Origin: a bacterium
Lineage (GTDB): Bacteria; Bacteroidota; Bacteroidia; Bacteroidales; Muribaculaceae
Reading direction: 5' to 3'
Assembly (NCBI GenBank): GCA_004561555.1
Contig: SFVH01000009.1
Location: 1 to 64,000, forward strand
DNA length: 64,000 nt
Shown here piece after piece: positions 25,886 through 34,331 of this stretch (position 1 is the stretch's first letter; each line of letters opens with the position of its first letter). The notes under the pieces were generated by a model that saw nothing but the letters and a program-made list of their open reading frames with translations, did no database searches and had not been told where the DNA came from. Both the position numbers and the translations under genes were made by a program.

Positions 25886-26329
25886 ATGAAACATCGAGTA
25901 ATTTTTCTTATTATCGCTTTGATAACCGCCACCTCGGCGTTTGCGCAAGAGGGGATGGCGGTAAACAAGCTGTTCACGAGCGACTACAAGCAACGACCCT
26001 CGGTGAATGAGGTGGAAATAAGCGGAATGGTGCTAAAGTCTTACGGAGTGACAAAATTCAGAAGCATCACTGCAATCAACGATGCGGAAGTGGCGGATAT
26101 AATGCGACGATGTGTGGCTGCCGACGCTCCTAAAGCCATCGGCTCGGAAGTGAAAAAGGTGGGCGGTGTAATTAATTACGCTCTCTACACTTTTTCTGAA
26201 AAGGAGGGCAAATACCGCTATGTGTTTTATCGCAACCGAAAAAAAGGCGACGGCAAGAAGGAGGTGACGGTGCTATATGTGGAAGGCACTGCCACTCTCA
26301 AAGAACTGAAAGATTTGTTTAAGAAATAA
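25886..26329 (+). CDS. Small exported protein (DUF6108-like)
   Basis: 147 residues with a cleavable signal peptide (1-20, ending TSAFAQ). The mature part is a compact alpha/beta domain with SITAINDAEVADIMRRCVAA and YRYVFYRNRKKGDGKKEVTV. From memory it resembles the DUF6108 family found in Bacteroidales sigma-factor operons. Periplasmic; function unknown. It follows the putative anti-sigma gene by 22 nt. Confidence 0.72.
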   Translation: MKHRVIFLIIALITATSAFAQEGMAVNKLFTSDYKQRPSVNEVEISGMVLKSYGVTKFRSITAINDAEVADIMRRCVAADAPKAIGSEVKKVGGVINYALYTFSEKEGKYRYVFYRNRKKGDGKKEVTVLYVEGTATLKELKDLFKK

Positions 26330-26340
26330 ATTAATATGTT

Positions 26341-27267
26341 ATGAATATGAAAAGTTTTTATTTAGTGGCTCTTGCTGCTGTTGCCTTGCCGGCAACGGCA
26401 CAAGAAGTGGTGGATGTCGACTCGGTGGCTGTCGCCGACTGCGAAATCCCGACATTTGACACCGAAGAAATGTGTAAGACGATAGTGCGTCCCGACTCGG
26501 TGCTTATCTATAACGGCGAGGGTAAAATGCAAATTAGTGTGTATGGCGAAGACGGAAACGCCGACTATTTCTACAATTATGAGCATTTCACTGCCGACGA
26601 TGATGTGGAAACGGTGACTCAAGGCGATTGGGATTTGACACGGCTGATACCGGGACATAACAACAATCGCAAAGCAATGTTCTGCGTGGAGTCGGGAGGG
26701 TTCGGCTTCGGCTTAATTAACGATGCCAACCATCAACCGGGACTGGAAGTGGATATGGGTTCGTCGTTTGAGGTGTTTATGCAGAAGCTGGTGGCTGTGC
26801 GTTACCGTCCGGCACGCTCGGGATTTTCTATCAGCGCCGGCGTAGGGTTCGGTATGAAAAACTATCGTATGACAGGCAGCGTGCGTTTTGTGAAAGATGA
26901 TAGTCACCTGGTACTCAAGCCATATCCGGAAGGCGCCGACCCGAAATTCTCGCGAGTAAAAGTGGGGTATTTCTGCCTGCCGGTCACTTTATGTCAGGAT
27001 TTGGGCAAGGGTTTCCGTATCGAAGGCGGTGCTGTGGTAAACTTCAACGTGTGCGCCAAGATGAAATCGCGCTATATGCTTGACGGCGAAGAACACACCT
27101 ACAAAGACGACAATCTTCATCAACGCAAGACCACCGTCGACATCTTCGGACACTTGAAATATCGTTCCATAGGTATGTATGTGAAGTATTCACCAATGAC
27201 AGTGCTTGACACTAACTTCGGCCCCGACTTCAAGCATTTCTCTTGCGGCTTGACGCTATTCTACTAA
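26341..27267 (+). CDS. Outer-membrane beta-barrel (porin-like) protein
   Basis: 308 residues with a signal peptide (ending ALPATAQ); ATG 26347 (MKSFYLVALAAVALPATAQ) is an equally good start. The second half shows alternating amphipathic strands ending in aromatic residues (RSGFSISAGVGFGMKNYRMT; CGLTLFY at the C-terminus), and a C-terminal Tyr/Phe is a usual barrel signal. Last gene of the ECF operon, so it may be the envelope component that the system monitors or adjusts (inference). Confidence 0.8.
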   Translation: MNMKSFYLVALAAVALPATAQEVVDVDSVAVADCEIPTFDTEEMCKTIVRPDSVLIYNGEGKMQISVYGEDGNADYFYNYEHFTADDDVETVTQGDWDLTRLIPGHNNNRKAMFCVESGGFGFGLINDANHQPGLEVDMGSSFEVFMQKLVAVRYRPARSGFSISAGVGFGMKNYRMTGSVRFVKDDSHLVLKPYPEGADPKFSRVKVGYFCLPVTLCQDLGKGFRIEGGAVVNFNVCAKMKSRYMLDGEEHTYKDDNLHQRKTTVDIFGHLKYRSIGMYVKYSPMTVLDTNFGPDFKHFSCGLTLFY

Positions 27268-27294
27268 CATTCTTTCTCTATCCCGATAAATTTG

Positions 27295-27302
27295 TAACTT
27301 TG
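27295..27302 (+). promoter_or_regulatory. Candidate -7 box of birA
   Basis: TAACTTTG, 37 nt before the ATG; the -33 position holds only TCTT. Confidence 0.45.
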
Positions 27303-27339
27303 TGGCGGATACAGCGATTGTGTTCGCCACAATTATTTA

Positions 27340-28080
27340 ATGTCAATTATTATGAAACCCTCATACATTCAACTACCGGAGGCACGCTCCACAAATACTT
27401 ATCTCTCAACGATTGCCTCAACTACAGCCCACGGCACCGTGGTTTATACCTTACGACAGACAGCGGGACGAGGTCAACGCGGCAACTCTTGGGAGAGCGA
27501 AGATGGCAAAAACATCACTTTCTCGATGCTTATTCGCCCTTCTGTGGCGCCCTCACAGCAATTTTTCATTTCCGAAGCAGCAGCTTTGGCGGTGGCGCGC
27601 ACGCTCGACAAGTATATCGCTGACGGCGGGGTGAGTGTGAAATGGCCTAACGATGTGTATTGGCACGACAAAAAAATTTGCGGGATGCTCATCGAACACA
27701 GTCTCAGTGGTGGACGCATCAACTCTTCTATCTTGGGTATTGGAGTGAATATCAATCAGCAACAATTTCTCTCCGATGCTCCCAACCCGGTGTCGCTGTG
27801 GCAGATTATTGGTAGAGAAACGCCTCTCGAAGAGGTGCTCCATACGCTTTGCGATACCCTTCTATCGCTGGAGGACTCGCTACCGGAGAATGCCGAAGCG
27901 TTGCATCGCGAATTTCTCGGTCGCTTGTATCGTGGTGAGGGCGAACATCCCTTCCGCTCGCAAGGGGTGGTGTTCAACGCCTCAATCGTCGATGTCGCTC
28001 CCGATGGCATCTTGTCGCTGCGTCTCTCCGATGGTTCCATCCGCAAGTATGCTTTCAAGGAAGTGGAGTTTGTGATTTAA
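27340..28080 (+). CDS. birA: Biotin--[acetyl-CoA-carboxylase] ligase
   Basis: Attaches biotin to the carboxyl carrier protein of biotin enzymes. 246 residues, corresponding to the catalytic and C-terminal domains without the N-terminal DNA-binding domain, so it is a monofunctional ligase. Motifs: EARSTNTYL, QTAGRGQRGNSWES (biotinyl-5'-AMP loop), VSVKWPNDVYW with the catalytic Lys region, and ILGIGVNINQ. ATG 27352 (MKPSYIQL) is an alternative start. Monocistronic; a hairpin terminator lies behind it. Confidence 0.94.
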   Translation: MSIIMKPSYIQLPEARSTNTYLSTIASTTAHGTVVYTLRQTAGRGQRGNSWESEDGKNITFSMLIRPSVAPSQQFFISEAAALAVARTLDKYIADGGVSVKWPNDVYWHDKKICGMLIEHSLSGGRINSSILGIGVNINQQQFLSDAPNPVSLWQIIGRETPLEEVLHTLCDTLLSLEDSLPENAEALHREFLGRLYRGEGEHPFRSQGVVFNASIVDVAPDGILSLRLSDGSIRKYAFKEVEFVI

Positions 28081-28154
28081 CCCGAAAAAAACCGGCACGT
28101 CGCTTTTCACGCATCATTATTATTTAATCGCCGATTGAGCAAAGACACTATAAA

Positions 28155-28190
28155 GCGACACCACTCCGCTGTCGGGGTGATGTCGCAATT
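28155..28190. terminator. Shared terminator between birA and secG
   Basis: GCGACAcCACtCC (28155-28167) pairs with GGgGTGaTGTCGC (28174-28186), one mismatch and one wobble. AATTTTATTAT follows on the plus strand; it lies between two converging genes. Confidence 0.7.
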
Positions 28191-28211
28191 TTATTATCTC
28201 TTTAAGAAATC

Positions 28212-28538
28212 TTATTTTGTAGGTTCTGCCGGAGTAGCAGGAGTGTTAAGGTCTTGCTTGGCAGTAGTGGTTGTTTGTACCACTTTCAAGCGAGAATCGT
28301 TTTGAGAAAGTTGCGGACGCTCAATAAAGAAAGCGCTGAGGATGCTAAGTAAGCACACAACGATAGCCAAAGTCCACGTTGCTTTTTCCACAAAGCTGTT
28401 AGTGCGACGTACGCCCATAATTTGGTTGGAGCCGGCGAAGTTAGAAGCCAAACCTCCACCTTTAGATTTCTGAATCAATACAATGCCAATCATTAAGATA
28501 GCGGCAATGATTATGAAAATAATTAATACGGTAAACAT
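28212..28538 (-). CDS. secG: Preprotein translocase subunit SecG
   Basis: 108 residues with two transmembrane helices (about 3-22 and 55-72) joined by the diagnostic QKSKGGGLASNFAGSNQIMG loop. Accessory subunit of the SecYEG channel. The C-terminal Pro/Thr/Ala tail is longer than in E. coli, as usual in Bacteroidetes. Last gene of a four-gene operon; 6 nt after the preceding stop. Confidence 0.95.
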   Translation of the reverse strand: MFTVLIIFIIIAAILMIGIVLIQKSKGGGLASNFAGSNQIMGVRRTNSFVEKATWTLAIVVCLLSILSAFFIERPQLSQNDSRLKVVQTTTTAKQDLNTPATPAEPTK

Positions 28539-28544
28539 TTTAAG

Positions 28545-29318
28545 TTATTGTTTTTGTTTATATTTTTCGTTTTCAATGAGTTTCTTAAGGAAACGCATTT
28601 GGTCTGCAAAGTAAATACTTTTTTCCGGAAAATTCAAACTTAATGATTGAATAATTTCAAAAGCTTTCTCAAAACGCCCTCTGCGGATGTAAATTTTTGC
28701 CAAACTTTCGCTCAAAAGTGAGGGGTCGTCGGCAGGCGAAGACATCGGCGCGGGTGCTTCGACAACCTCCTTGGGTAGCTCTTCGGGATGCTCCTCGCCG
28801 ATTGGGAAATGACCGCTCTCACGCTTGCTGCGTGCGATAAACTTGTTAATCATCAAGTCTTGCTCGCTCATGGTCTCGTCGGGATTATCCACGTCGGGTA
28901 TGCTCTTTTCTTCCTCTTTAGCAAGAAGTTGAGCATAGTCGGGGATGGGATTGAAAATTTTTTTCTCCAAGGCGGCAATTTCCGCCTCGTCGTTATTACC
29001 GAAAGTGTCGAGGAAGTGAGATATAGCGTCGGAGGTGGACAAATGTTGTTGCTGTTGCGGGGGATAGAAATCATTCCATTCCTCGCGACGAACGCCCACA
29101 AGAGCATAGAGGTCGGCACGATTGCCGATGGCAAGCGAGGCTTTAGTGATTATCGCCTTACGCTCATCGTCGGTGAGGTCATCGGCTTTGAGCCGCATCA
29201 CCATTGCCGGCACAAAATAGGGATAATCGGCGATAATGGTGCGGTAGGTAGTGCTGTCGAGACCTTTATCGGAGGCTATCAGCTCATTAAATGCACAATA
29301 ACAATCAGGCTTTTCCAT
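28545..29318 (-). CDS. Conserved Bacteroidales protein with C-terminal TPR-like helices
   Basis: 257 residues, no signal peptide. The N-terminal 80 residues are helical (AFNELIASDKGLDSTTYRTI), a low-complexity Glu/Pro segment follows (EEHPEELPKEVVEAPAP), and the C-terminus SLAKIYIRRGRFEKAFEIIQ looks like one TPR hairpin. A gene of this form regularly sits between lptE and secG in the phylum, suggesting an envelope role. Function unknown. Confidence 0.83.
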   Translation of the reverse strand: MEKPDCYCAFNELIASDKGLDSTTYRTIIADYPYFVPAMVMRLKADDLTDDERKAIITKASLAIGNRADLYALVGVRREEWNDFYPPQQQQHLSTSDAISHFLDTFGNNDEAEIAALEKKIFNPIPDYAQLLAKEEEKSIPDVDNPDETMSEQDLMINKFIARSKRESGHFPIGEEHPEELPKEVVEAPAPMSSPADDPSLLSESLAKIYIRRGRFEKAFEIIQSLSLNFPEKSIYFADQMRFLKKLIENEKYKQKQ

Positions 29319-29330
29319 AACTTCAGATTA

Positions 29331-29846
29331 TTACCAGTTGCCGGCAGTGGCATTAAAAATAAGCATTACAAGTTCTTCTGTGATTTCCTCACACAATGCG
29401 TCTTGCACATTTGTGAGCATCTCCGAGGAGTCGAAGTCGCGAAATGCCGAAAACGATTGGTCGATGGTGTTGGCAGGCACGCGGTGGTCGGTATATTTCA
29501 CCCTCACTGTGATGGTAAGGCGTGTCTTGGAGGCATAAGCATTTTCGGTCACCGCTTGAGGAGTGAGTGCAAACCCGGTGATTTCGCCCTCAAGCGACAA
29601 GTCGGTGTTACTGCTATCCACGATTTTCAGCCTTGTCTGCTTGGTGAATGAATCATTAAGCTTGTTTTCAAACATCGGCTGCAAGGGCGCATACACCATT
29701 GCCGCACGAATGGGGAAATCGCCTATTCTGATTGTTTTATATACGTTATAGTCGATTGCCGCGCCATTTAGCGTGTAAGAGATATGACAGCCGGCAAGAG
29801 TCACTATCATCACGGCAACCACTATAAATTGTTTAATCTTTATCAT
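29331..29846 (-). CDS. lptE: LptE-family lipoprotein
   Basis: 171 residues with a lipoprotein signal (VMIVTLAGC, Cys 20). LptE plugs and supports the LptD barrel that inserts lipopolysaccharide into the outer membrane. The fold is recognisable from AAIDYNVYKTIRIGDFPIRA and the helix EEITEELVMLIFNA. Overlaps the upstream sigma54 activator gene by 4 nt. Confidence 0.86.
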   Translation of the reverse strand: MIKIKQFIVVAVMIVTLAGCHISYTLNGAAIDYNVYKTIRIGDFPIRAAMVYAPLQPMFENKLNDSFTKQTRLKIVDSSNTDLSLEGEITGFALTPQAVTENAYASKTRLTITVRVKYTDHRVPANTIDQSFSAFRDFDSSEMLTNVQDALCEEITEELVMLIFNATAGNW

Positions 29847-31099
29847 TCCAATCCGTATTCTTTAATCTTGCGATAGAGCGTGCGCTCCGAAATTTTCAGT
29901 TCTTCGGCGGTCTTCTTACGCTTACCTTCGTTGCGCTCCAGGGAACGGCGTATCGTTTCACGCTCGGTGTCTTCAAGAGTCATCATTGCCGACTCCTTTG
30001 CCGACTCCTTTGCCGGCACTTCTGCCGACACTTGCAGCTCATCAATCACCTGCGAGGCTTCAGCATCGATAGCTTCTCCGGCAATATGATGCCCGGAATA
30101 AGCCGGCAACGAGTGTTGGCGACCATAGTCTCTGCGGAAATCTTTGATGGTGTTGTGGGAGCCACTGCCCTGCTCCACCTCCTGACGCAGACGGTCAATC
30201 TCGCGTCGCATCTCAAAAAGCATCTTGAAAAGCATCTCTCGCTCGTTGGCATAGGAATATCTCACCTCCTCAGCCGACACGGCAGGTGTGAAATCGCCAC
30301 CGGCATATGGCAGATACTTATTGACATCATCGGCGGTGATGGTGCTCCCGGCATCAAACAGGGCTATCTGCTCAATGAGGTTTTTCAGCTGACGCACATT
30401 TCCGGGCCAACGATAGGCGCACAATGCCGCTTTTGCCGTATCGTCAAATTTTATAGCTTGGGTGTGGTAGCGTTCGGCAAAGTCGCTGCTAAATTTTCGA
30501 GCCAACAATAATATGTCGTCGCCGCGGTCGCGTAAGGGCGGCACAACTATATAGACCGTCGACAAGCGATAAAACAGGTCTTCACGGAAGCGACCATCGC
30601 GCACTGCCTTCTGCATATTCACATTGGTGGCGGCAACGACGCGAATGTTGGTCTTTTGCACTTCCGACGACCCTACTTTGATAAATTCGCCCGACTCAAG
30701 CACTCGCAGCAAGCGCGCTTGGGTGGTCAAAGGCAACTCCGCCACTTCATCGAGGAAGATGGTGCCGCCGTTGGCCTCCTCAAAATAACCTTTGCGCGAT
30801 GCTATTGCACCGGTGAATGCTCCTTTTTCATGTCCGAACAACTCGGAGTCGATAGTGCCCTCAGGGATTGCCCCACAATTGACGGCTATATATTTTTTAT
30901 GCTTGCGTGGGCTGTATTCGTGTATGATTTTCGGGAAAAACTCCTTGCCGGCACCGCTCTCTCCGTGGATAAGTACGGATAAATCAATGGGAGCCACTTG
31001 CAAAGCGCGCTCTATGGCGGCTTGCAACGGCTGCGAATTACCGATGATAGTGAAGCGTTGTTGCGCTTGCTTTACTTGCATTTGATTTAGTGCTGACAT
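29843..31099 (-). CDS. Sigma54-dependent transcriptional activator (AAA+, Fis-type HTH)
   Basis: 418 residues. No receiver domain: the AAA+ module starts at about residue 15. Walker A is GESGAGKE (44-51), the sigma54-contacting loop GAFTGA is intact, Walker B is GGTIFLDEVAEL, and the C-terminal Fis-type HTH ends ELKISERTLYRKIKEYGLE. It activates RpoN promoters; a signal-sensing domain is missing, so control probably comes through abundance or a partner. First gene of the operon with lptE, the TPR-like gene and secG. Confidence 0.93.
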   Translation of the reverse strand: MSALNQMQVKQAQQRFTIIGNSQPLQAAIERALQVAPIDLSVLIHGESGAGKEFFPKIIHEYSPRKHKKYIAVNCGAIPEGTIDSELFGHEKGAFTGAIASRKGYFEEANGGTIFLDEVAELPLTTQARLLRVLESGEFIKVGSSEVQKTNIRVVAATNVNMQKAVRDGRFREDLFYRLSTVYIVVPPLRDRGDDILLLARKFSSDFAERYHTQAIKFDDTAKAALCAYRWPGNVRQLKNLIEQIALFDAGSTITADDVNKYLPYAGGDFTPAVSAEEVRYSYANEREMLFKMLFEMRREIDRLRQEVEQGSGSHNTIKDFRRDYGRQHSLPAYSGHHIAGEAIDAEASQVIDELQVSAEVPAKESAKESAMMTLEDTERETIRRSLERNEGKRKKTAEELKISERTLYRKIKEYGLE

Positions 31100-31124
31100 T
31101 ATCGTTGTTTTCCTTTCGAATGGA

Positions 31125-31132
31125 CAAAGTTA
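31125..31132 (-). promoter_or_regulatory. Candidate -7 box of the sigma54 activator operon
   Basis: Minus-strand TAACTTTG, 26 nt before the ATG. The preceding CCAACTTACACTAACTTTG closely matches the NamZ promoter region (CAACTTGCACTAACTTTG). No TTTG at the standard distance. Confidence 0.5.
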
Positions 31133-31221
31133 GTGTAAGTTGGGCAAAATAAAAAATGGAAAATCAAAAAAAAACTTATTGCCCGAATATACGAGTGGTT
31201 TGTTGAAATCATCCACATACA

Positions 31222-31260
31222 AAAATAAGGGTGTACTTCACATCGGCACACCCTTATTTT
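31222..31260. terminator. Perfect 13-bp hairpin flanked by A and T runs (bidirectional terminator)
   Basis: 31222-31234 pairs perfectly with 31248-31260, 13-nt loop, with A/T tracts in both stem ends. It lies directly behind the stop of the decayed sorting-domain fragment (minus strand). Confidence 0.75.
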
Positions 31261-31303
31261 CCATTTTATCGCCCTATTTTCAATCAATCATCGTAATAGA
31301 ATG

Positions 31304-31468
31304 TCAAAACACAACCTTGCGAACAGAGCTACCCTTACGGAGAATATACAACTGTCCCTCCTGCGGATTAGCGATGCGTATGCCCTGAAGATTGAAAAGC
31401 TCTGCCTTTGCATCAGCATTTTCTCGATTTTTTGTCTCATAAGTGTCTATAAGTCCAAATGCCGTTTT
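31304..31468 (-). pseudogene. Orphan C-terminal sorting-domain fragment of a secreted protein
   Basis: The minus strand is open from 31468 to the TGA at 31306-31304. It reads ...NADAKAELFNLQGIRIANPQ and then EGQLYILRKGSSVRKVVF, the ending of many Bacteroidales secreted proteins (EYFNLQGIRVxNPxxGxYIxRxGxKxxKVV). The upstream part of the protein is absent: an in-frame TAG lies at about 31471, 6 bp from an 81-bp tandem repeat. A terminator follows the stop. It is a remnant of a deleted large gene. Confidence 0.75.
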
Positions 31469-31476
31469 CTAATATC

Positions 31477-31639
31477 CCATTTGGCTCCGCCCAAGTTAGG
31501 CTGCGTTTCGGAAAAACAAAATTGAATAAATTCATTTTGTTTTTCACTCAACTTGCACCATTTGGCTCCGCCCAAGTTAGGCTGCGTTTCGGAAAAACAA
31601 AATTGAATGAATTCATTTTGTTTTTCACTCAACTTGCAC
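31477..31639 (+). repeat. 81-bp direct tandem repeat, two copies
   Basis: 31477-31557 and 31558-31638 are identical except for one base (aataaattc against aatgaattc). Each unit contains a GC-rich part (TTTGGCTCCGCCCAAG) and an inverted repeat around GAATTC (AAAACAAAATTGAAT with ATTCATTTTGTTTT). 81 is divisible by 3, and both strands are free of stops through the units, which creates misleading open frames. The second copy supplies the -33 box of the NamZ promoter. Confidence 0.92.
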
Positions 31640-31647
31640 TAACTTTG
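31617..31647 (+). promoter_or_regulatory. Promoter of the NamZ operon
   Basis: TTTG (31617-31620), 19 nt, TAACTTTG (31640-31647). The -33 box and spacer are repeat sequence while the -7 box lies just outside it. The NamZ ATG is 28 nt downstream. Confidence 0.82.
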
Positions 31648-31674
31648 CAAAACCTAACAATATTAAAACAACTA

Positions 31675-32838
31675 ATGGCATACCTCAGAACTATTTTAAC
31701 GATTTTCGCAATGGCAATGCTATTGCCTACAACGGCGCAAATACGTATAGGAGCACAATCTACCGACGAATATATCCCTCTATTGAAAGGTAAACGCGTG
31801 GCATTACTCAGTAATCATACCGGCATGGTGGGTGACAAACATGTTCTTGACATTATGCTTGAGAAGGGTGTGAATGTGACCACTATCTTCTCGCCGGAAC
31901 ACGGCTTCCGAGGCACGGCTGACGCCGGCGAACACGTGAGCAGTAGTGTAGATGCTGCTACCGGCATCCCCATCGCTTCGCTCTATGATGGTGGCAAAAG
32001 AGAGCCCAAAAAGGAGATTATGGATAAGTTTGACATCGTGGTGGTTGACATCCAGGATGTAGGTCTAAGATTCTACACTTACTACTGCACGATGATTGAT
32101 ATGATGAACGCTTCGGCTAAATACGGCAAAGCTTTTATGGTGCTCGACCGCCCGAACCCTAACGGCATGTATGTCGACGGTCCAATATTGGATATGAAAT
32201 ATGCTTCGGGGGTGGGACGATTGCCAATACCGGTGGTGCACGGACTCACGATGGGGGAAATCGCCACAATGGCTAACGGCGAAGGATGGCTCACCGACGG
32301 CAAGAAGGTGAAGCTGACGGTGATAAAATGCAAAAACTACACCCACCAAAGCCGTTATGTGTTGCCGATAGCGCCTTCTCCCAATCTCCCGAATATGCGA
32401 GCCATTTATCTTTATCCGTCCACATGCTATTTCGAAGCCACCCCGGTGAGCCTCGGTCGCGGTACATCAAAACCGTTTCAAGTGTACGGACATCCTAACA
32501 TGAAGGGTTATTCGTTCTGCTTCACACCGCGAAGCATCAGCGGCGCAAAAAATCCGCCTCAACTAAATAAAGTATGCTATGGCGTAGACCTCTCTTCACT
32601 CAGCGACGACGAGATTATTGCCGGGGGCATCAACCTCGAATATATCATCGATGCTTATCGCAACCTCAATATGGGCGACCACTTTTTCCGCCCGTTTTTT
32701 GAGAAACTCATCGGGCGTGGCGATATCCGCAAGATGATTGAAGAGGGAAAATCGGCTGCAGAGATTAAAGCATCATGGGCCGACGACGTGGAGAAATTTA
32801 AACGGCAACGCCGCCCATATCTCCTTTATCAAGAATAG
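31675..32838 (+). CDS. namZ: NamZ-type exo-beta-N-acetylmuramidase (DUF1343)
   Basis: 387 residues from ATG 31675 (MAYLRTILTIFAMAMLLPTT), which starts a signal peptide; the longer open frame through the upstream repeat is an artefact. DUF1343 enzymes of the NamZ family cut terminal MurNAc from peptidoglycan glycan chains. Recognisable parts are GKRVALLSNHTGMVGDKH, TIFSPEHGFRG with the proposed catalytic Glu, VVVDIQDVGLRFYTY, MVLDRPNPNG and VSLGRGTSKPFQVYG. Periplasmic or surface location is inferred from the signal peptide. First gene of an operon with an SSS symporter and a WYL regulator. Confidence 0.9.
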   Translation: MAYLRTILTIFAMAMLLPTTAQIRIGAQSTDEYIPLLKGKRVALLSNHTGMVGDKHVLDIMLEKGVNVTTIFSPEHGFRGTADAGEHVSSSVDAATGIPIASLYDGGKREPKKEIMDKFDIVVVDIQDVGLRFYTYYCTMIDMMNASAKYGKAFMVLDRPNPNGMYVDGPILDMKYASGVGRLPIPVVHGLTMGEIATMANGEGWLTDGKKVKLTVIKCKNYTHQSRYVLPIAPSPNLPNMRAIYLYPSTCYFEATPVSLGRGTSKPFQVYGHPNMKGYSFCFTPRSISGAKNPPQLNKVCYGVDLSSLSDDEIIAGGINLEYIIDAYRNLNMGDHFFRPFFEKLIGRGDIRKMIEEGKSAAEIKASWADDVEKFKRQRRPYLLYQE

Positions 32839-32873
32839 TAAAATTATTATCAACAAACAAATTAACATCGGCA

Positions 32874-34328
32874 ATGAGCACCCCATTGATAGTTTTAGCA
32901 ACAATAGCGTTTTATTTCTTTCTTCTGTTTATCATTTCGTGGATTACGGGTCGTAAGGCTGACAATGCCGGCTTTTTCACCGGCAATCGCAAGTCGCCGT
33001 GGTATATGGTGGCAATAGCAATGATTGGGGCACCTATTTCGGGCGTGACGTTTATTTCCGTACCGGGAGCCGTGGCAGCCAACTCCTTCTCCTATCTGCA
33101 AATGGTGTTTGGCTTTTTTGTAGGCTATCTACTTGTGGCATATGTGCTTATCCCCATGTTCTACCGAATGAATCTGGTGAGCATCTACGGCTATCTTGAA
33201 AATCGATTTGGAATGACCTCCTATCACACCGGCGCATGGTTTTTCTTCGTGTCGAAGATGTTGGGCGCTTCAGTCAGATTTTTTGTAGTCTGCGTGGTGC
33301 TGCAGACGTTGGTGTTTGATGCTTTCAACATACCCTTCGAGCTTAATGTGCTTCTGACAGTGGCTCTGATATGGCTCTATTCATCGTGGGGAGGAGTGAA
33401 ATCGCTCATTTGGACCGACACCTTGAAAACAATCTGCTTGGTGGTGTCGCTCGTGTGCTGCATCTTGTTTATATCCAACAACTTGGGCTACAACATTGGC
33501 GACCTCTACGGCGCCATATCCGCCGACAAGACCTCAAAAGTGTTTTTCTTTGATGATGCCAACAGCAACCTCTACTTTTGGAAGCAATTTCTTGCCGGCA
33601 TCTTTATGGTTATCGCAATGACCGGGCTCGACCAAGACTTGATGCAACGCACTATGAGCTGCAAAAACTTCCGCGAGTCGCAAAAAAACCTTGTGGTTGC
33701 CGGAGTGATGCAAATATTTGTGATAGCGTTATTTTTGGTGCTTGGCACCCTTCTTTATCAATATGCCTCCACACAAGGGGTGGCTTATGAAAAACCCGAC
33801 GAAGTGTTTGGAGCAGTGGCATGGAGCAACGGCTTCCCTATTGCCATCGGCATCCTGTTTATCATTGGTTTGATTGCCGCCTCCTACTCTGCCGCCGGCT
33901 CGGCTCTCACGGCGCTAACCACATCATTTACCGTCGACATCCTGCATGCAGACAAGAAAAAAGACGATAAGCAGCTCACCACCACGCGCAAACGCGTGCA
34001 CTTAGTGATGAGTGCTTTAATGATTATCACAATTATAGTGTTTTATTATCTTAACAATGACAGTGCCATCAATGCCGTCTATAGCTTGGCTTCCTACACC
34101 TACGGACCTATCCTGGGTATGTTTGTGTTCGGGATGGCTACAAAGCGCAAAGTACGCGATGGAGGAGTGGCTATCGTGTGCATCATTGCACCTATCATCA
34201 GTTGGGTACTTCAGACTAATAGTGAAGTATGGTTTGGGGGATATAAAATCGGATTTGAACTATTGCTGATTAATGCATTGCTCACTGTCATGGGTATGAC
34301 TTGTTTAATTAAGGAAAAAAGTGTTTAA
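32874..34328 (+). CDS. Sodium:solute symporter (SSS family)
   Basis: 484 residues with about 13 transmembrane helices. GRKADNAGFFTGNRKSPWYM and APISGVTFISVPGAV are the typical helix 1-2 region carrying the sodium site, and GLIAASYSAAGSALTALTTS is the conserved helix 8 signature. Its position 35 nt behind NamZ suggests import of a peptidoglycan-derived sugar such as MurNAc (inference). Confidence 0.9.
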   Translation: MSTPLIVLATIAFYFFLLFIISWITGRKADNAGFFTGNRKSPWYMVAIAMIGAPISGVTFISVPGAVAANSFSYLQMVFGFFVGYLLVAYVLIPMFYRMNLVSIYGYLENRFGMTSYHTGAWFFFVSKMLGASVRFFVVCVVLQTLVFDAFNIPFELNVLLTVALIWLYSSWGGVKSLIWTDTLKTICLVVSLVCCILFISNNLGYNIGDLYGAISADKTSKVFFFDDANSNLYFWKQFLAGIFMVIAMTGLDQDLMQRTMSCKNFRESQKNLVVAGVMQIFVIALFLVLGTLLYQYASTQGVAYEKPDEVFGAVAWSNGFPIAIGILFIIGLIAASYSAAGSALTALTTSFTVDILHADKKKDDKQLTTTRKRVHLVMSALMIITIIVFYYLNNDSAINAVYSLASYTYGPILGMFVFGMATKRKVRDGGVAIVCIIAPIISWVLQTNSEVWFGGYKIGFELLLINALLTVMGMTCLIKEKSV

Positions 34329-34331
34329 ATT

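Noticed and set aside
31447..31632. 61-residue minus-strand ORF made of two copies of a 27-residue unit
   Set aside because: It is only the translation of the 81-bp repeat; no promoter or other support.
31477..31639. CRISPR array
   Set aside because: Only two directly adjoining units of 81 bp without spacers and no cas genes in the window.
31459..31674. N-terminal extension of NamZ through the tandem repeat
   Set aside because: It precedes and spans the promoter and consists of the repeated unit; a proper signal peptide starts at ATG 31675.
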